This document shows positions 42,406 to 51,588 of a stretch of 64,000 bases of DNA, in pieces; the first letter of the stretch is position 1; every line of letters starts with the position of its first letter. The notes under the pieces are model-generated. The model was not told the DNA's origin, searched no databases, and saw only the letters and a program-made list of their open reading frames with translations. Origin of the DNA: Prevotella melaninogenica (GTDB taxonomy: Bacteria; Bacteroidota; Bacteroidia; Bacteroidales; Bacteroidaceae); NCBI RefSeq assembly GCF_018127925.1, contig NZ_CP072348.1, positions 1,652,501 through 1,716,500 on the forward strand. The letters run 5' to 3'. A program made the translations under genes and the position numbers.

Positions 42406-44469
42406 ATGGAAAAAGGTTTATGGTTACTGCTACTATGCTTTCTTGCACTGCCAGTTGGTGCACAGAATGAGAAAGGAAACAGTGAGAAGGCAAAGAGTGT
42501 AGAGATGAAAGAGGTGACAGTTGAGGCTGCGCGAGTGACGAAAAAGATAGATGGCATGTTGATTGTACCGTCCGATGCACAGCGAGAAGCTGCAACGGAC
42601 GGTTATAGTCTGCTTGGAAAGCTGTCTCTTCCACGTATCAGAGTAGACGAGGTGATGCGTACCATTGTACCTTTGACGAATAATGGAAGTGTTCAACTTA
42701 GGCTGAATGGCACTTTGGCAAGTAAGGAAGACCTGCTTTCGCTGGACCCAAAACTTGTGAAAAACATTGATTTCATCGATAATCCGGGCGTTAGATATGG
42801 TGACGGAATAGGCTATGTCATTGATATTCGGACGAAGCGTAACACCACTGGTTACGTGCTTGGGGCTGACTTATCGAATGCTGTCACAACGTTGAATGGT
42901 GATAATACGGTCTATGCAAAGCTCAATCATAAGAATTCAGAACTGGCTTTAACCTTCAATTCTTCTTATAATGACCATCGTGGTTTTCGGTCTTCAGAAA
43001 CGGCTGATTATACCTTGAACAATGGAAGTCATTATCTTGTTTCACGCAATCAGACCGCTGGCAGAAGTCGTCGTTTTGGTAATCAGTTTGAGATAAAGTA
43101 CAGTCTTGCAGACTCGGCTACCTATGTTTTCCAAGCGAATCTGTCAGTGGGAGGAGGCAATACGCCCGGTAATTATGCTGATTTTGTGTATCGGGACGGA
43201 ACGATAGAAAAGTCTTTTCGTACGATTGATGTGGCAAGTAGTTTCGCCCCTACACTTGACCTTTACTTCTTTCATCAGCTTGGTAAACATCAGAGTATTA
43301 CAGCTAATGTCGTTGGTTCAAGTATTTATACGGACAAGCGAGGATATAATGGAGAAGAAGGAGATTATGGCTATGAGGTAAATGGGCGTACTTGGTCGCT
43401 GGAGAGTGAAGCTATTTATGAGAATAAACTCAAACCTTTCACCCTTTCTGCTGGTTTAAACCACTCGATGACGTTTACCAATAATGAATATACTGGTGAT
43501 GTCTCTGCTCTTAACAAGATGCGGAGAGGAGAACTTTATCTATTCTCTGAGGTGAAAGGAAGGTGGAAGCAATTAGGCTATTCGGCAGGTGTTGGGGTTG
43601 CTAATAAGACCTATTCGCAGGAAAACTATAGCTTTAACTACTGGACTTTCCGTCCAGAACTCACGTTGAATTACGATATTTTGACAGGATTAAATGCACG
43701 TTATACCTTTGAAACCTATCGTAGTGAGTCTTCATACGCTATGGTGAGCGATGCAAGAATCAGAGAAAATAGCCGTGAATGGAAGGTTGGAAACCCTAAT
43801 TTGCAACCTTCAAGAGTCATTAAGAATATTGTGGATATAAGTTATAATGGTAGGCGTGTGAGCTGTGGTATGAATATGGAGTACCGACGTGTCCTTGGGA
43901 GCAATATGAGTGTGTATGAACGTACGGCAACAGATGAGTTTCTTTATTCACAACAGAACATTGGTAATATCATGATGTTTGTTGTTCAGAACTATCTTAG
44001 GTATGATGTTGTACCTGAACATCTGTCTGTAACACTTTTCGGAGGTATCAATCGCTTTTTTAATATCAGCAGTCTGTACCGTCATCATCTTACAAGTTAC
44101 AACTATGGTGGTAATATTCAGGCTTATCTTGGAGGCTGGACACTCACGGGATATGCCGATAATGGTTGGAAATTTGTTGAAGGAGAGCATGAAGGAAGAA
44201 ATGGTCCAGCAGTCTATTTGGGCGTTAGTTACAGGTGGGATACGTGTAGTCTATCACTCTTTATGCAGCATCCTTTCCAGCAGCATCCCGCTATACAGCG
44301 CGGTAAGGTGCTGAATGAAAACCTCTATAAAGAGTCTATTTATCGCAGCAGAGACTTGGGTAACATGATAACTCTTAGGTTCAGTTGGAAGTTATCAAAG
44401 GGTAAAAGCTATAAAGAGATTGATAAAAAAGTGCAGCATGAAGGGAATAAACAGACGAGTATTTTATAG
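42406..44469 (+). CDS. Outer-membrane beta-barrel protein, TonB-receptor-like
   Basis: A 687-residue protein with signal peptide MEKGLWLLLLCFLALPVGAQ. Residues 30-150 resemble a plug domain (VTVEAARVTKKIDG, then VQLRLNGTLASKEDLLSLDP and IDNPGVRYGDGIGYVIDI). The remainder is a long barrel of alternating beta segments ending LRFSWKLSKGK. It lacks a carboxypeptidase-like N-terminal domain and is shorter than SusC proteins, so it fits the outer-membrane barrel family 3 group. The substrate is unknown. It is probably controlled by the membrane regulator encoded upstream. Confidence 0.8.
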   Translation: MEKGLWLLLLCFLALPVGAQNEKGNSEKAKSVEMKEVTVEAARVTKKIDGMLIVPSDAQREAATDGYSLLGKLSLPRIRVDEVMRTIVPLTNNGSVQLRLNGTLASKEDLLSLDPKLVKNIDFIDNPGVRYGDGIGYVIDIRTKRNTTGYVLGADLSNAVTTLNGDNTVYAKLNHKNSELALTFNSSYNDHRGFRSSETADYTLNNGSHYLVSRNQTAGRSRRFGNQFEIKYSLADSATYVFQANLSVGGGNTPGNYADFVYRDGTIEKSFRTIDVASSFAPTLDLYFFHQLGKHQSITANVVGSSIYTDKRGYNGEEGDYGYEVNGRTWSLESEAIYENKLKPFTLSAGLNHSMTFTNNEYTGDVSALNKMRRGELYLFSEVKGRWKQLGYSAGVGVANKTYSQENYSFNYWTFRPELTLNYDILTGLNARYTFETYRSESSYAMVSDARIRENSREWKVGNPNLQPSRVIKNIVDISYNGRRVSCGMNMEYRRVLGSNMSVYERTATDEFLYSQQNIGNIMMFVVQNYLRYDVVPEHLSVTLFGGINRFFNISSLYRHHLTSYNYGGNIQAYLGGWTLTGYADNGWKFVEGEHEGRNGPAVYLGVSYRWDTCSLSLFMQHPFQQHPAIQRGKVLNENLYKESIYRSRDLGNMITLRFSWKLSKGKSYKEIDKKVQHEGNKQTSIL

Positions 44470-44526
44470 TGGATAGCTGCAAGGATATCCTCTTTGGTTA
44501 TTGAAAATACAATCTAACTCGTTATT

Positions 44527-44584
44527 GGAAAAGGTCTTTCTATTCAATTATCATGTTTCTGACCTGAAGACCTTTTCCCTTTTT
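44527..44584 (+). terminator. terminator after barrel gene
   Basis: The stem GGAAAAGGTCTT / AAGACCTTTTCC is followed by CTTTTT. Confidence 0.8.
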
Positions 44585-44587
44585 AAC

Positions 44588-45029
44588 TCTTCGACGAGGT
44601 AGATAAGTTTTTGAAAAATCATTACATAAAATCAAATAAAACATCTATAAATAAGGATAAAAATACGTGTAAAAAGCGGGTTTGTAACCATCAGGAAATC
44701 AGTTGGTTATAAAGTGGTGTGAGAAAAGGTGCTTAATAGGACTTCAAAAGGGTGTTAGTAAGGGTCTTAAAGGGCGTCTTTTGCAAGTCAATTAGGCGTC
44801 TTTTAGAAGCCAAAAGAGCATGTCTTGGTTTTGAGTTGAGTGAAAATAGTTTACAAAAATCAAAGATGTAGGGGTGGGATGTTTATGGAAGATGAATAGA
44901 CATAGTATCAATTTGCATTTTATCCTATAGTTTATGTCCGCTTGTAAGGCTATCTAAATTGGGATAATTATACCATACAAGTGGATAAGTCTTTATCTAT
45001 TTTCAATCTATGTTTTTAACGTAAGAACC
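44588..45029. repeat. Dispersed inverted-repeat element, copy 3 (inverted, one end missing)
   Basis: Reverse-complement match to copy 1. The 22-bp core is at 44731-44820 (steps at 44753, 44775, 44797, 44819). One terminal repeat remains (TTTTTAACGTAAGAACC, about 45010-45027). The other end is absent beyond TCGACGAGG at 44590. It fills most of the gap between the barrel gene and hup. Confidence 0.75.
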
Positions 45030-45073
45030 TTTTTAAGGCTAAGATTAGAAGTCTTTTGAGTATTTATAAAACA

Positions 45074-45098
45074 AAAAAGGCAAGCCAAAGGCTTGCCT
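45074..45098 (-). terminator. terminator after hup
   Basis: A perfect 10-bp stem AAGGCAAGCC / GGCTTGCCTT with loop AAA is followed by TTTT on the minus strand. Confidence 0.85.
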
Positions 45099-45125
45099 TA
45101 ATATATTATGTAATATCTTTACATA

Positions 45126-45401
45126 TTATTTGTTTACTGCGTCTGCCAACTCAGCACCAGCCTTGAACTTAGCAACCTTCTTAGCAGCAATCTTAATCTT
45201 CTCCTTTGATCTTGGATTAATACCCTCGTGAGCTGGGCGCTCAGTTGTAGCGAAAGTACCAAAACCTACGAGCTGTACCTTATCACCAGCAGCAAGTGCT
45301 TCCTTAATAGCTTCTGTAGTAGCATCCAAAGCTTTCTTAGCAGCAGCCTTACTAATCTCAGCGTTAGCTGCAATCTTCTCGATCAATTCTGTTTTGTTCA
45401 T
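45126..45401 (-). CDS. hup: HU family DNA-binding protein
   Basis: A 91-residue classic HU protein: NKTELIEKIAANAEISKAAA at the start, GDKVQLVGFGTF at the saddle, and the DNA-bending arm RPAHEGINPRSKEKIKI. It is the canonical nucleoid HU, in contrast to the two long HU-like proteins at 9528 and 33342. A promoter and terminator make it a single-gene unit. Confidence 0.97.
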   Translation of the reverse strand: MNKTELIEKIAANAEISKAAAKKALDATTEAIKEALAAGDKVQLVGFGTFATTERPAHEGINPRSKEKIKIAAKKVAKFKAGAELADAVNK

Positions 45402-45454
45402 AATTTTGATTTATTTATTGATTAATTTTATGAGTGATATACAAGATTATGTTG

Positions 45455-45484
45455 CAAATATAGTTGTTTCCTTTTATAAAACAA
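45455..45484 (-). promoter_or_regulatory. Promoter of hup
   Basis: TATATTTG (45455-45462) and TTTG (45481-45484) on the minus strand, 18 bp apart. Confidence 0.7.
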
Positions 45485-45618
45485 ATAAAATCATGGGAAA
45501 AGTGTAGAATTTTATAAAAAAAAGTCGTTATCTCGCTTATTTTCTGCTTAATACCGAGAGATTTTCGTAATTTTGCATTGTTTAAATGATATATTGTAAA
45601 TAATAAGACATAACGTAA

Positions 45619-46575
45619 ATGCGAAATATACCTATTGTAACAAAGAATCTTCTTATTATCAATATTCTGGTGTTTATAGCCACATACGTTTTAAGAGGAT
45701 TGAATATTGATTTGAATGATATTCTTGGTTTACATTTCTTTTTAGCCTCTGACTTCCGTATCTGGCAGTTCTTCACTTATATGTTCATGCATGGTGGGTT
45801 TACCCATATCCTAATGAACATGTTTATGCTGTGGATGTTTGGTATGGTTGTTGAGAATGTATGGGGTCCAAGAAAGTTCCTTTTTTATTACATTGTCTGT
45901 GGTGTTGGTGCTGGACTTTGTCAAGAGTTGGCACAATATTGTACGTATCTCGTAGAGGGATTGGCTCATTTTGATTCCGTGAGAATTGGTACTACAGTTC
46001 TTCCTATGAATGTTTATCTGAATATGATGAACACTGTTGGTGCCTCTGGAGCCATCTATGGCGTGCTACTTGCTTTCGGAATGCTATTCCCAGAAGAGCG
46101 TATGTTCATCATTCCTATCCCTATTCCTATTAAGGCTAAGTGGATTGTTATGGGGTCAATTGTTGTAGAATTGTTCTCTGCGATAGGCACAAGCAATGAC
46201 GGAGTAGCGCATTTGGCACACTTAGGTGGTATGCTTTTTGGTTTTATTCTTATCCGTTATTGGAAGAAGCATCCATATTCTGGCTATGGAGACTTCGGTA
46301 TGAATCGGGGGCATCAGTTCTTTGATCGTATGAAGAATACGTGGGAACAACGTGGAGGGCGTGATTCTCGTAATGCTACGAATGGCAACAGTGAGTCTTG
46401 GTCGAACACTTCTCAGAGCAATAATGCTAATAATAGAAGTGATTGGGATTACAATGCCCAGAAGAAGCAACAGCAAGAAGAAGTTGATCGCATCCTTGAT
46501 AAGATTCGTAAGAGTGGTTACGATAGTCTGACAAAAGACGAGAAACAAAAGCTCTTTGATAGTAGTAAAAGTTAA
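45619..46575 (+). CDS. Rhomboid family intramembrane serine protease
   Basis: A 318-residue protein with six hydrophobic spans in the first 220 residues. The catalytic Ser lies in NTVGASGAIYGV (near 148) and the His in GVAHLAHLGGMLFG (near 205), with HMHGGFTHILMNMFML earlier. A long Asn/Gln/Arg-rich cytosolic tail (residues 220-318) follows, ending with a helical segment that recalls the DUF6576-like tail of Bacteroidales rhomboids. Substrates are unknown. It is followed by a second membrane-anchored protein gene. Confidence 0.9.
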   Translation: MRNIPIVTKNLLIINILVFIATYVLRGLNIDLNDILGLHFFLASDFRIWQFFTYMFMHGGFTHILMNMFMLWMFGMVVENVWGPRKFLFYYIVCGVGAGLCQELAQYCTYLVEGLAHFDSVRIGTTVLPMNVYLNMMNTVGASGAIYGVLLAFGMLFPEERMFIIPIPIPIKAKWIVMGSIVVELFSAIGTSNDGVAHLAHLGGMLFGFILIRYWKKHPYSGYGDFGMNRGHQFFDRMKNTWEQRGGRDSRNATNGNSESWSNTSQSNNANNRSDWDYNAQKKQQQEEVDRILDKIRKSGYDSLTKDEKQKLFDSSKS

Positions 46576-46764
46576 GTCGCTGGTCGATTGACAAAGAAAT
46601 GAGTTGTTGGTTATAATAAAAATGTTCTTAATCAGCAACTTGTTAAAATATGAGTGGATAGGAATTTGTTAAAACGTAAAGTCTATCTGCTTGTTATATA
46701 ACTACTTGGTAACTATTTATTTTATTCGTAAAGCTTAAAAAATACAGGGGTAGGGACCGCCTGA

Positions 46765-47880
46765 ATGTTTCGAATTAAGATGTTTAGCAAATTTAAGAAG
46801 CTTACATATAGAATGTTGTTGGCAGCCAATATCATAGTGATTCTGTTGATGTTGTTTGTCGGAAATATAGGTAGGTTTAATCCTGTTGATTATCCCTTGT
46901 TGGCTAATTTAGGACTGGGCTTTCCGATACTCCTTGTGTTTAATTTTGTATTCCTTGTTGTCTGGTGTTTTCTCCGATTACGTACTATCTGGCTGCCATT
47001 GATAGGTTTCCTACTTTGTTATGGTCCTATCCGTACGTATTCACCATTCAATATTCCTGAAGATAAGCCACATGGCGCTATAAAAGTACTGTCGTATAAC
47101 GTCTTTATGTTCTCTTCATGGAGCGAGCCAGATGCAAAGAAGAATCCGATTGTTGATTATATCGTTAAGAGTAAGGCAGATATTGTCTGTTTGCAAGAGG
47201 CACAAGCGACATTAGATGACAAAGATCATATCTACTCAACACTGAAGAAACACTACCCATATTTCAAGTTGATGATTAAAAAACACCCTGGTGCTGATTA
47301 CATGGTATTGCTGAGTAAGTATCCAGTCCTTTGGCAAGATACTATCCCGTACGGCTCAAGTAGTAATCAGAGTGTGGCTTATATGCTTGATATTAAAGGG
47401 ACTAATACACTCGTTGTGAATAATCATTTCGAGAGTAATGGATTGAGTTCTGGCGACAAAGAAGGGTTTAAGACACTCGTAAAAGGCGAACTGAAGACTG
47501 GCGAAGCAAAAAGACAATCAGTCCACTTAATCACTAAGTTAGGCGACGTTTCGGCACGTAGAGCACCGCAAGCGGAGACTGTTGCACGTTATGTTAAGAA
47601 ATATCTTGATAAGAAAGTGCCTGTTATTCTTTGCGGAGACTTCAATGATAGTCCGTTAAGTTACACACATCGAACCATCGCAAAAGAACTGAATGACTGC
47701 TTTGTTGAGAGTGGAAACGGCCCCGGAATAAGCTATCATAAAAGTGGGATGTACTTCCGTATTGACCATATCTTTTGTTCCGACGATTTCGAGTCGTATG
47801 GGGCAAAGGTCGACAATAGTGTGACTACTTCCGACCATTATCCTATCTATTGTTGGCTTAAATACCGCCCAAAACCTTAA
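46765..47880 (+). CDS. Endonuclease/exonuclease/phosphatase-family membrane protein
   Basis: A 371-residue protein with three N-terminal membrane helices (residues 15-90) and a metal-dependent hydrolase domain: KVLSYNVFMF near 112, ADIVCLQEAQ near 145, CGDFNDSP near 292 and TTSDHYPIYCW near 358. The DHYP motif holds the catalytic His. Nuclease, phosphodiesterase or lipid phosphatase activity cannot be distinguished. It is often found next to rhomboid genes in Bacteroidales (recalled). The start with MFRIKMF is plausible; MFSKFKKL is an alternative. Confidence 0.85.
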   Translation: MFRIKMFSKFKKLTYRMLLAANIIVILLMLFVGNIGRFNPVDYPLLANLGLGFPILLVFNFVFLVVWCFLRLRTIWLPLIGFLLCYGPIRTYSPFNIPEDKPHGAIKVLSYNVFMFSSWSEPDAKKNPIVDYIVKSKADIVCLQEAQATLDDKDHIYSTLKKHYPYFKLMIKKHPGADYMVLLSKYPVLWQDTIPYGSSSNQSVAYMLDIKGTNTLVVNNHFESNGLSSGDKEGFKTLVKGELKTGEAKRQSVHLITKLGDVSARRAPQAETVARYVKKYLDKKVPVILCGDFNDSPLSYTHRTIAKELNDCFVESGNGPGISYHKSGMYFRIDHIFCSDDFESYGAKVDNSVTTSDHYPIYCWLKYRPKP

Positions 47881-47929
47881 AAAACACACATTTATAAGGT
47901 ATAAATTTCCCAAAGTGTGAAAATTTGCT

Positions 47930-47937
47930 TATCTTTG
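47930..47937 (+). promoter_or_regulatory. Promoter of secDF
   Basis: TATCTTTG lies 48 bp ahead of the start codon. Confidence 0.65.
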
Positions 47938-47985
47938 CACGTCTATCAAGTGTAGCGAAACAATAATTAAAAACAATCAAATAAA

Positions 47986-50900
47986 ATGCAAAACAAAGGA
48001 TTAGTAATTTGCGTAGCCATTCTCTTGACGCTCGCAAGTATCTTCTACCTGTCATTTTCAGTAGCAACAAGCTACTATGATGGTCAGGCAGCAAAGATTA
48101 AAGACCCTATTGCGCAACAGGATTATAAGGATTCTGTAAAGTATTTGGGGCTCTACTCTTACCAGAAATGCCTTGAAACACAGATCGGTCTTGGTCTTGA
48201 CTTGAAGGGCGGTATGAACGTTGTACTCGAGATTTCGGTACCTGATGTTGTTGATTTCTTGGCAGATCACAAGCAGGATGCTGCTTATCAGAAGGCTTTG
48301 GAAACGGCAAAGCAGGAAGAGATGCACAGTCCAAAGGACTTTATCTCTCTCTTCGTAGATGCTTTCCACAAGGATGCTCCGGGTCATAAGCTTGCTGAGA
48401 TTTTCGCTACACAGCAGCTCAAAGGCAAGGTTAGCACACAGAGTACAGACGAAGAGGTTGAGAAAGCACTCCGTGAAGAGGTTGCTTCAGCCATAGATAA
48501 CTCATACAATGTCGTAACAAACCGTATCGACCAGTATGGTGTTGTACAGCCAAATATCCAGAAGTTGGAAGGTCAGGAAGGTCGACTCATGGTCGAAATG
48601 CCTGGTATTCGTGAGCCAGAGCGTATGCGTAAGCTCCTCCAGGGTTCTGCTAACCTTGAGTTCTGGGAGACTTATAACAACCAAGAAATAACTCCTTACC
48701 TCGTTCAGCTCGACCAGCGTTTGGCTAATGGTGAGACAAAGGTTGACACTGCTGCAACTGATTCTACTAAGAAAGTACAGGCAAAGGCAGCTGCAACTCC
48801 AAAGTTTGCACTCAACAAAGGCAATGCTGTAAAGGGTGAAGATGCTCAGATGGCAGCATTGAAGAAGATGCACCCATTGCTCTCTATGTTGCAGACTATC
48901 CCTGGTGACGCACTTAGCCTCGTAGGTTATGCAAGCGTACGTGATACAGCTGCTGTCAATAAGATGATTTATGGTTCACTTGCTAAGCAGATTTTGCCAA
49001 GCGACTTGAAGCTTCTTTGGAGCGCTAAGCCAGAAGACGGACTTAATAAGAAGAATGTATATGGTCTTTATGCTTTGAAGATTACTACTTCAGACGGTCG
49101 TGCTCCATTGGAGGGTGACGTTGTTACAGATGCTAAAGACGATTTTAATCAGCATGGTCGTCCTCAGGTTAGCATGACAATGAATTCTGAGGGTGCTCGT
49201 GAGTGGGCTGCTTTGACAAAGGCAAATGTAGGGAAGGCAATCGCAATCGTACTCGATGGCGTTGTTTACTCAGCTCCACGTGTTGACGGTGAGATTGCTG
49301 GTGGTCAGTCATCTATCTCTGGTAACTTCACTATTGAGGATACTAAGGACTTGGCTAACACATTGAAGTCAGGTCGTATGCCTGCTCCTGCAAAGATTGT
49401 ACAGGAGGAAGTCGTAGGTCCTACACTTGGTGCACAGTCAATTGAGCAGGGTCTTATCTCTTTTGCTATTGCTTTCGTCCTCTTGATGCTTTACATGATT
49501 GTCATGTACAACTTCATTCCAGGTATGATGGCTAACCTTGCTTTGATTGCCAACCTCTTCTTCACGTTGGGTGTCTTAGCGTCTTTCCAGTCGGCATTGA
49601 CTATGCCAGGTATTGCCGGTATCGTGTTGACCTTGGGTACAGCTGTGGATGCTAACGTGCTTATCTACGAGCGTATTAAGGAGGAGTTGAAACTTGGTAA
49701 GGGTATGAAGCAGGCTTTGAATGAAGGTTATGGAAATGCTTTCTCAGCTATCTTCGACTCTAACTTGACATCACTCATTACTGGTGTGATTCTTCTTGTG
49801 ACTGGTACTGGTCCTATCCGTGGTTTCGCTACTACTTGGATCATTGGTATCGTTATCTCATTCTTCACTGCAGTATTCCTCACACGTCTTGTGTTTGAGA
49901 ACCGTGTAAGCAAGGATAAGTGGATGAATCAGACTTTCACAACAAGCTTCTCTAAGAACTTCATGCAGGATAAGAACTATCACTTCCTTAGCATGTATAA
50001 GACAACCTTCACTGTTTGGGGTGTTGCTGTCTTGGTTTGTATCGTTAGTTTCGCTGTTCGTGGCTTGAGTCGCAGTATTGACTTCACTGGTGGTCGTAAC
50101 TATGTTGTCACATTGAACAAGCCTACCCATGTAGAGGACGTTCGTAAGGTGATGCAAGGTGCCTTCGTAAATACTGTTGGTGAGAATGCAGGTAAGCCTG
50201 CTACAACAACTGTTATTGCGTTGGGTACAGATGGTAAGACAGTTCGTGTATCAACCAACTACAATATTGATTCTAACAATCCTGCTGAGGATGACAAGGC
50301 TGAGACAATCCTTTACAATGCATTGAAGAAGGGTGGCTTTGTTAGTCAGGCAAGTGTACAGAACTTCAAGAACCCAGATATTCGTGAGGGTGGCTCTATT
50401 ATTCAGAGTGCAAAGGTTGGTCCTTCAATCGCTAAGAGCATTACTTATAATGCTATCATGAGCGTATTGTTGGCTATCTTCTTCATCTTCTTGTATATCC
50501 TCTTGCGTTTCCGTAACATTGGTTTCTCTGTTGGTTCAATCGTTGGTTTGGTTCTCGATACCACAATCGTTATCGGTTGCTTCTCGTTGTGCTATGGTTG
50601 GATTGGTTTCTCACTTGAGATAGACCAGACCTTCATCGGTGCTATCTTGACCGTAATCGGTTATGATATCAACGATACCGTGGTTGTTTACGACCGTATC
50701 CGTGAGAACTTGGGTAAGCATAAGCATAATCTTGCAAAGGCTGATATCCAAAAGATCTTCAATGACTCTATCAACCAGACCCTCTCACGTACTATCAATA
50801 CATCTGTATCAACATTGATCGTGCTCGTGTCTATCTTCATCCTCGGTGGTGATAGCATCCGTAGTTTCTCATTTGCAATGATTATCGGTATTATTATCGG

Positions 50901-51006
50901 TACTTTGAGTTCAATCTTCATTGCATCTCCTGTTGCTTATCTCGTATTGGGTAAGAAGATTGAGAAGCGTTCACACGAACTTGCAGAGGCACCTGTTGAG
51001 GCTTAA
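47986..51006 (+). CDS. secDF: Protein translocase SecDF (fused)
   Basis: A 1006-residue fusion of SecD and SecF, with twelve predicted membrane helices, which uses the proton gradient to drive late steps of Sec export. The SecD half has LGLDLKGGMNVVLEI near 63-77, the P1 domain, and TLGTAVDANVLIYERIKEEL near 545. The SecF half has SIDFTGGRNYVV near 705 and VIGYDINDTVVVYDRIREN near 895. The Ala/Lys/Thr-rich insert at 245-290 is a Bacteroidales feature. Codon use indicates high expression. Confidence 0.96.
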   Translation: MQNKGLVICVAILLTLASIFYLSFSVATSYYDGQAAKIKDPIAQQDYKDSVKYLGLYSYQKCLETQIGLGLDLKGGMNVVLEISVPDVVDFLADHKQDAAYQKALETAKQEEMHSPKDFISLFVDAFHKDAPGHKLAEIFATQQLKGKVSTQSTDEEVEKALREEVASAIDNSYNVVTNRIDQYGVVQPNIQKLEGQEGRLMVEMPGIREPERMRKLLQGSANLEFWETYNNQEITPYLVQLDQRLANGETKVDTAATDSTKKVQAKAAATPKFALNKGNAVKGEDAQMAALKKMHPLLSMLQTIPGDALSLVGYASVRDTAAVNKMIYGSLAKQILPSDLKLLWSAKPEDGLNKKNVYGLYALKITTSDGRAPLEGDVVTDAKDDFNQHGRPQVSMTMNSEGAREWAALTKANVGKAIAIVLDGVVYSAPRVDGEIAGGQSSISGNFTIEDTKDLANTLKSGRMPAPAKIVQEEVVGPTLGAQSIEQGLISFAIAFVLLMLYMIVMYNFIPGMMANLALIANLFFTLGVLASFQSALTMPGIAGIVLTLGTAVDANVLIYERIKEELKLGKGMKQALNEGYGNAFSAIFDSNLTSLITGVILLVTGTGPIRGFATTWIIGIVISFFTAVFLTRLVFENRVSKDKWMNQTFTTSFSKNFMQDKNYHFLSMYKTTFTVWGVAVLVCIVSFAVRGLSRSIDFTGGRNYVVTLNKPTHVEDVRKVMQGAFVNTVGENAGKPATTTVIALGTDGKTVRVSTNYNIDSNNPAEDDKAETILYNALKKGGFVSQASVQNFKNPDIREGGSIIQSAKVGPSIAKSITYNAIMSVLLAIFFIFLYILLRFRNIGFSVGSIVGLVLDTTIVIGCFSLCYGWIGFSLEIDQTFIGAILTVIGYDINDTVVVYDRIRENLGKHKHNLAKADIQKIFNDSINQTLSRTINTSVSTLIVLVSIFILGGDSIRSFSFAMIIGIIIGTLSSIFIASPVAYLVLGKKIEKRSHELAEAPVEA

Positions 51007-51049
51007 TCAATAGATAGTCAGAACTGAGGTTTTACACCTTATTATATAT

Positions 51050-51083
51050 AACAGCCCGTTATCAGCAATGGTAGCGGGCTGTT
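51050..51083 (+). terminator. hairpin after secDF
   Basis: A 9-bp stem AACAGCCCG / CGGGCTGTT lies 44 bp after the stop; the T tail is weak, so its role as terminator is likely but not certain. Confidence 0.55.
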
Positions 51084-51175
51084 ATCGTATTTCTAATGGT
51101 ACTGAATTGAGTGGCAGTTGGCTGTAAATGATGGCTGACAAGATTGTAGCTTTACTTGTTATGGTTGTTAGCTTA

Positions 51176-51267
51176 CGAATTATTTACATGAAAATAAATA
51201 TTTTTTTTCGTGAAGATAAATATTTCTTTTCATGAAAATAATTTCTTTTCTTCATGAGAATAATTCG
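51176..51267. repeat. 22-bp palindromic array, TTCATGAA type, copy 3
   Basis: CRTGA motifs at 51187, 51209, 51231 and 51253 are exactly 22 bp apart; the ends CGAATTATTTACATG and CATGAGAATAATTCG are inverted. It lies between secDF and the pyridoxal kinase gene, 140 bp from a second array of another family. Confidence 0.9.
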
Positions 51268-51404
51268 CAGGAGATAGGGTATTATAATCCTAAAAGCCAT
51301 GAAAGGTGGTATTAAGTGGCTTTGCTATTTGTGCTCTTAACGGTTATTCTCGCCTTCCACTGTTGATAATCTTCTATAGATATAACCATTATTCTTATTG
51401 GTAT

Positions 51405-51492
51405 TTACCATCCGCACGATGTGTGTTTACCATCTGCACGATATGTGCGGGGCGTCCGCACTACTCGTGCGCAGCATCAACACGACGACAGA
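51405..51492. repeat. 22-bp palindromic array, GCAC..GTGC type, copy 4
   Basis: GCAC words at 51414, 51436 and 51458, and ACAC at 51480, are exactly 22 bp apart. It lies just upstream of the pyridoxal kinase promoter. Confidence 0.88.
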
Positions 51493-51559
51493 AAAGGGAA
51501 AGCAAGACTTATTATGGTGATTTATTGGTTTTTATTTTGCCGTTCATGTGGTTTGCACT

Positions 51560-51567
51560 ACCTTTGT
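51560..51567 (+). promoter_or_regulatory. Promoter of pyridoxal kinase gene
   Basis: TACCTTTG with TTTTG near 51536-51540, 22 bp ahead of the ATG at 51589. It shows that the in-frame open stretch further upstream is not coding. Confidence 0.7.
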
Positions 51568-51588
51568 AGTCCAATTAAGAAAGATATA

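Noticed and set aside
51421-51588. N-terminal extension of the pyridoxal kinase ORF (56 codons)
   Set aside because: It overlaps a 22-bp palindromic array and a promoter; the family start MSKKHILLVND lies at 51589.
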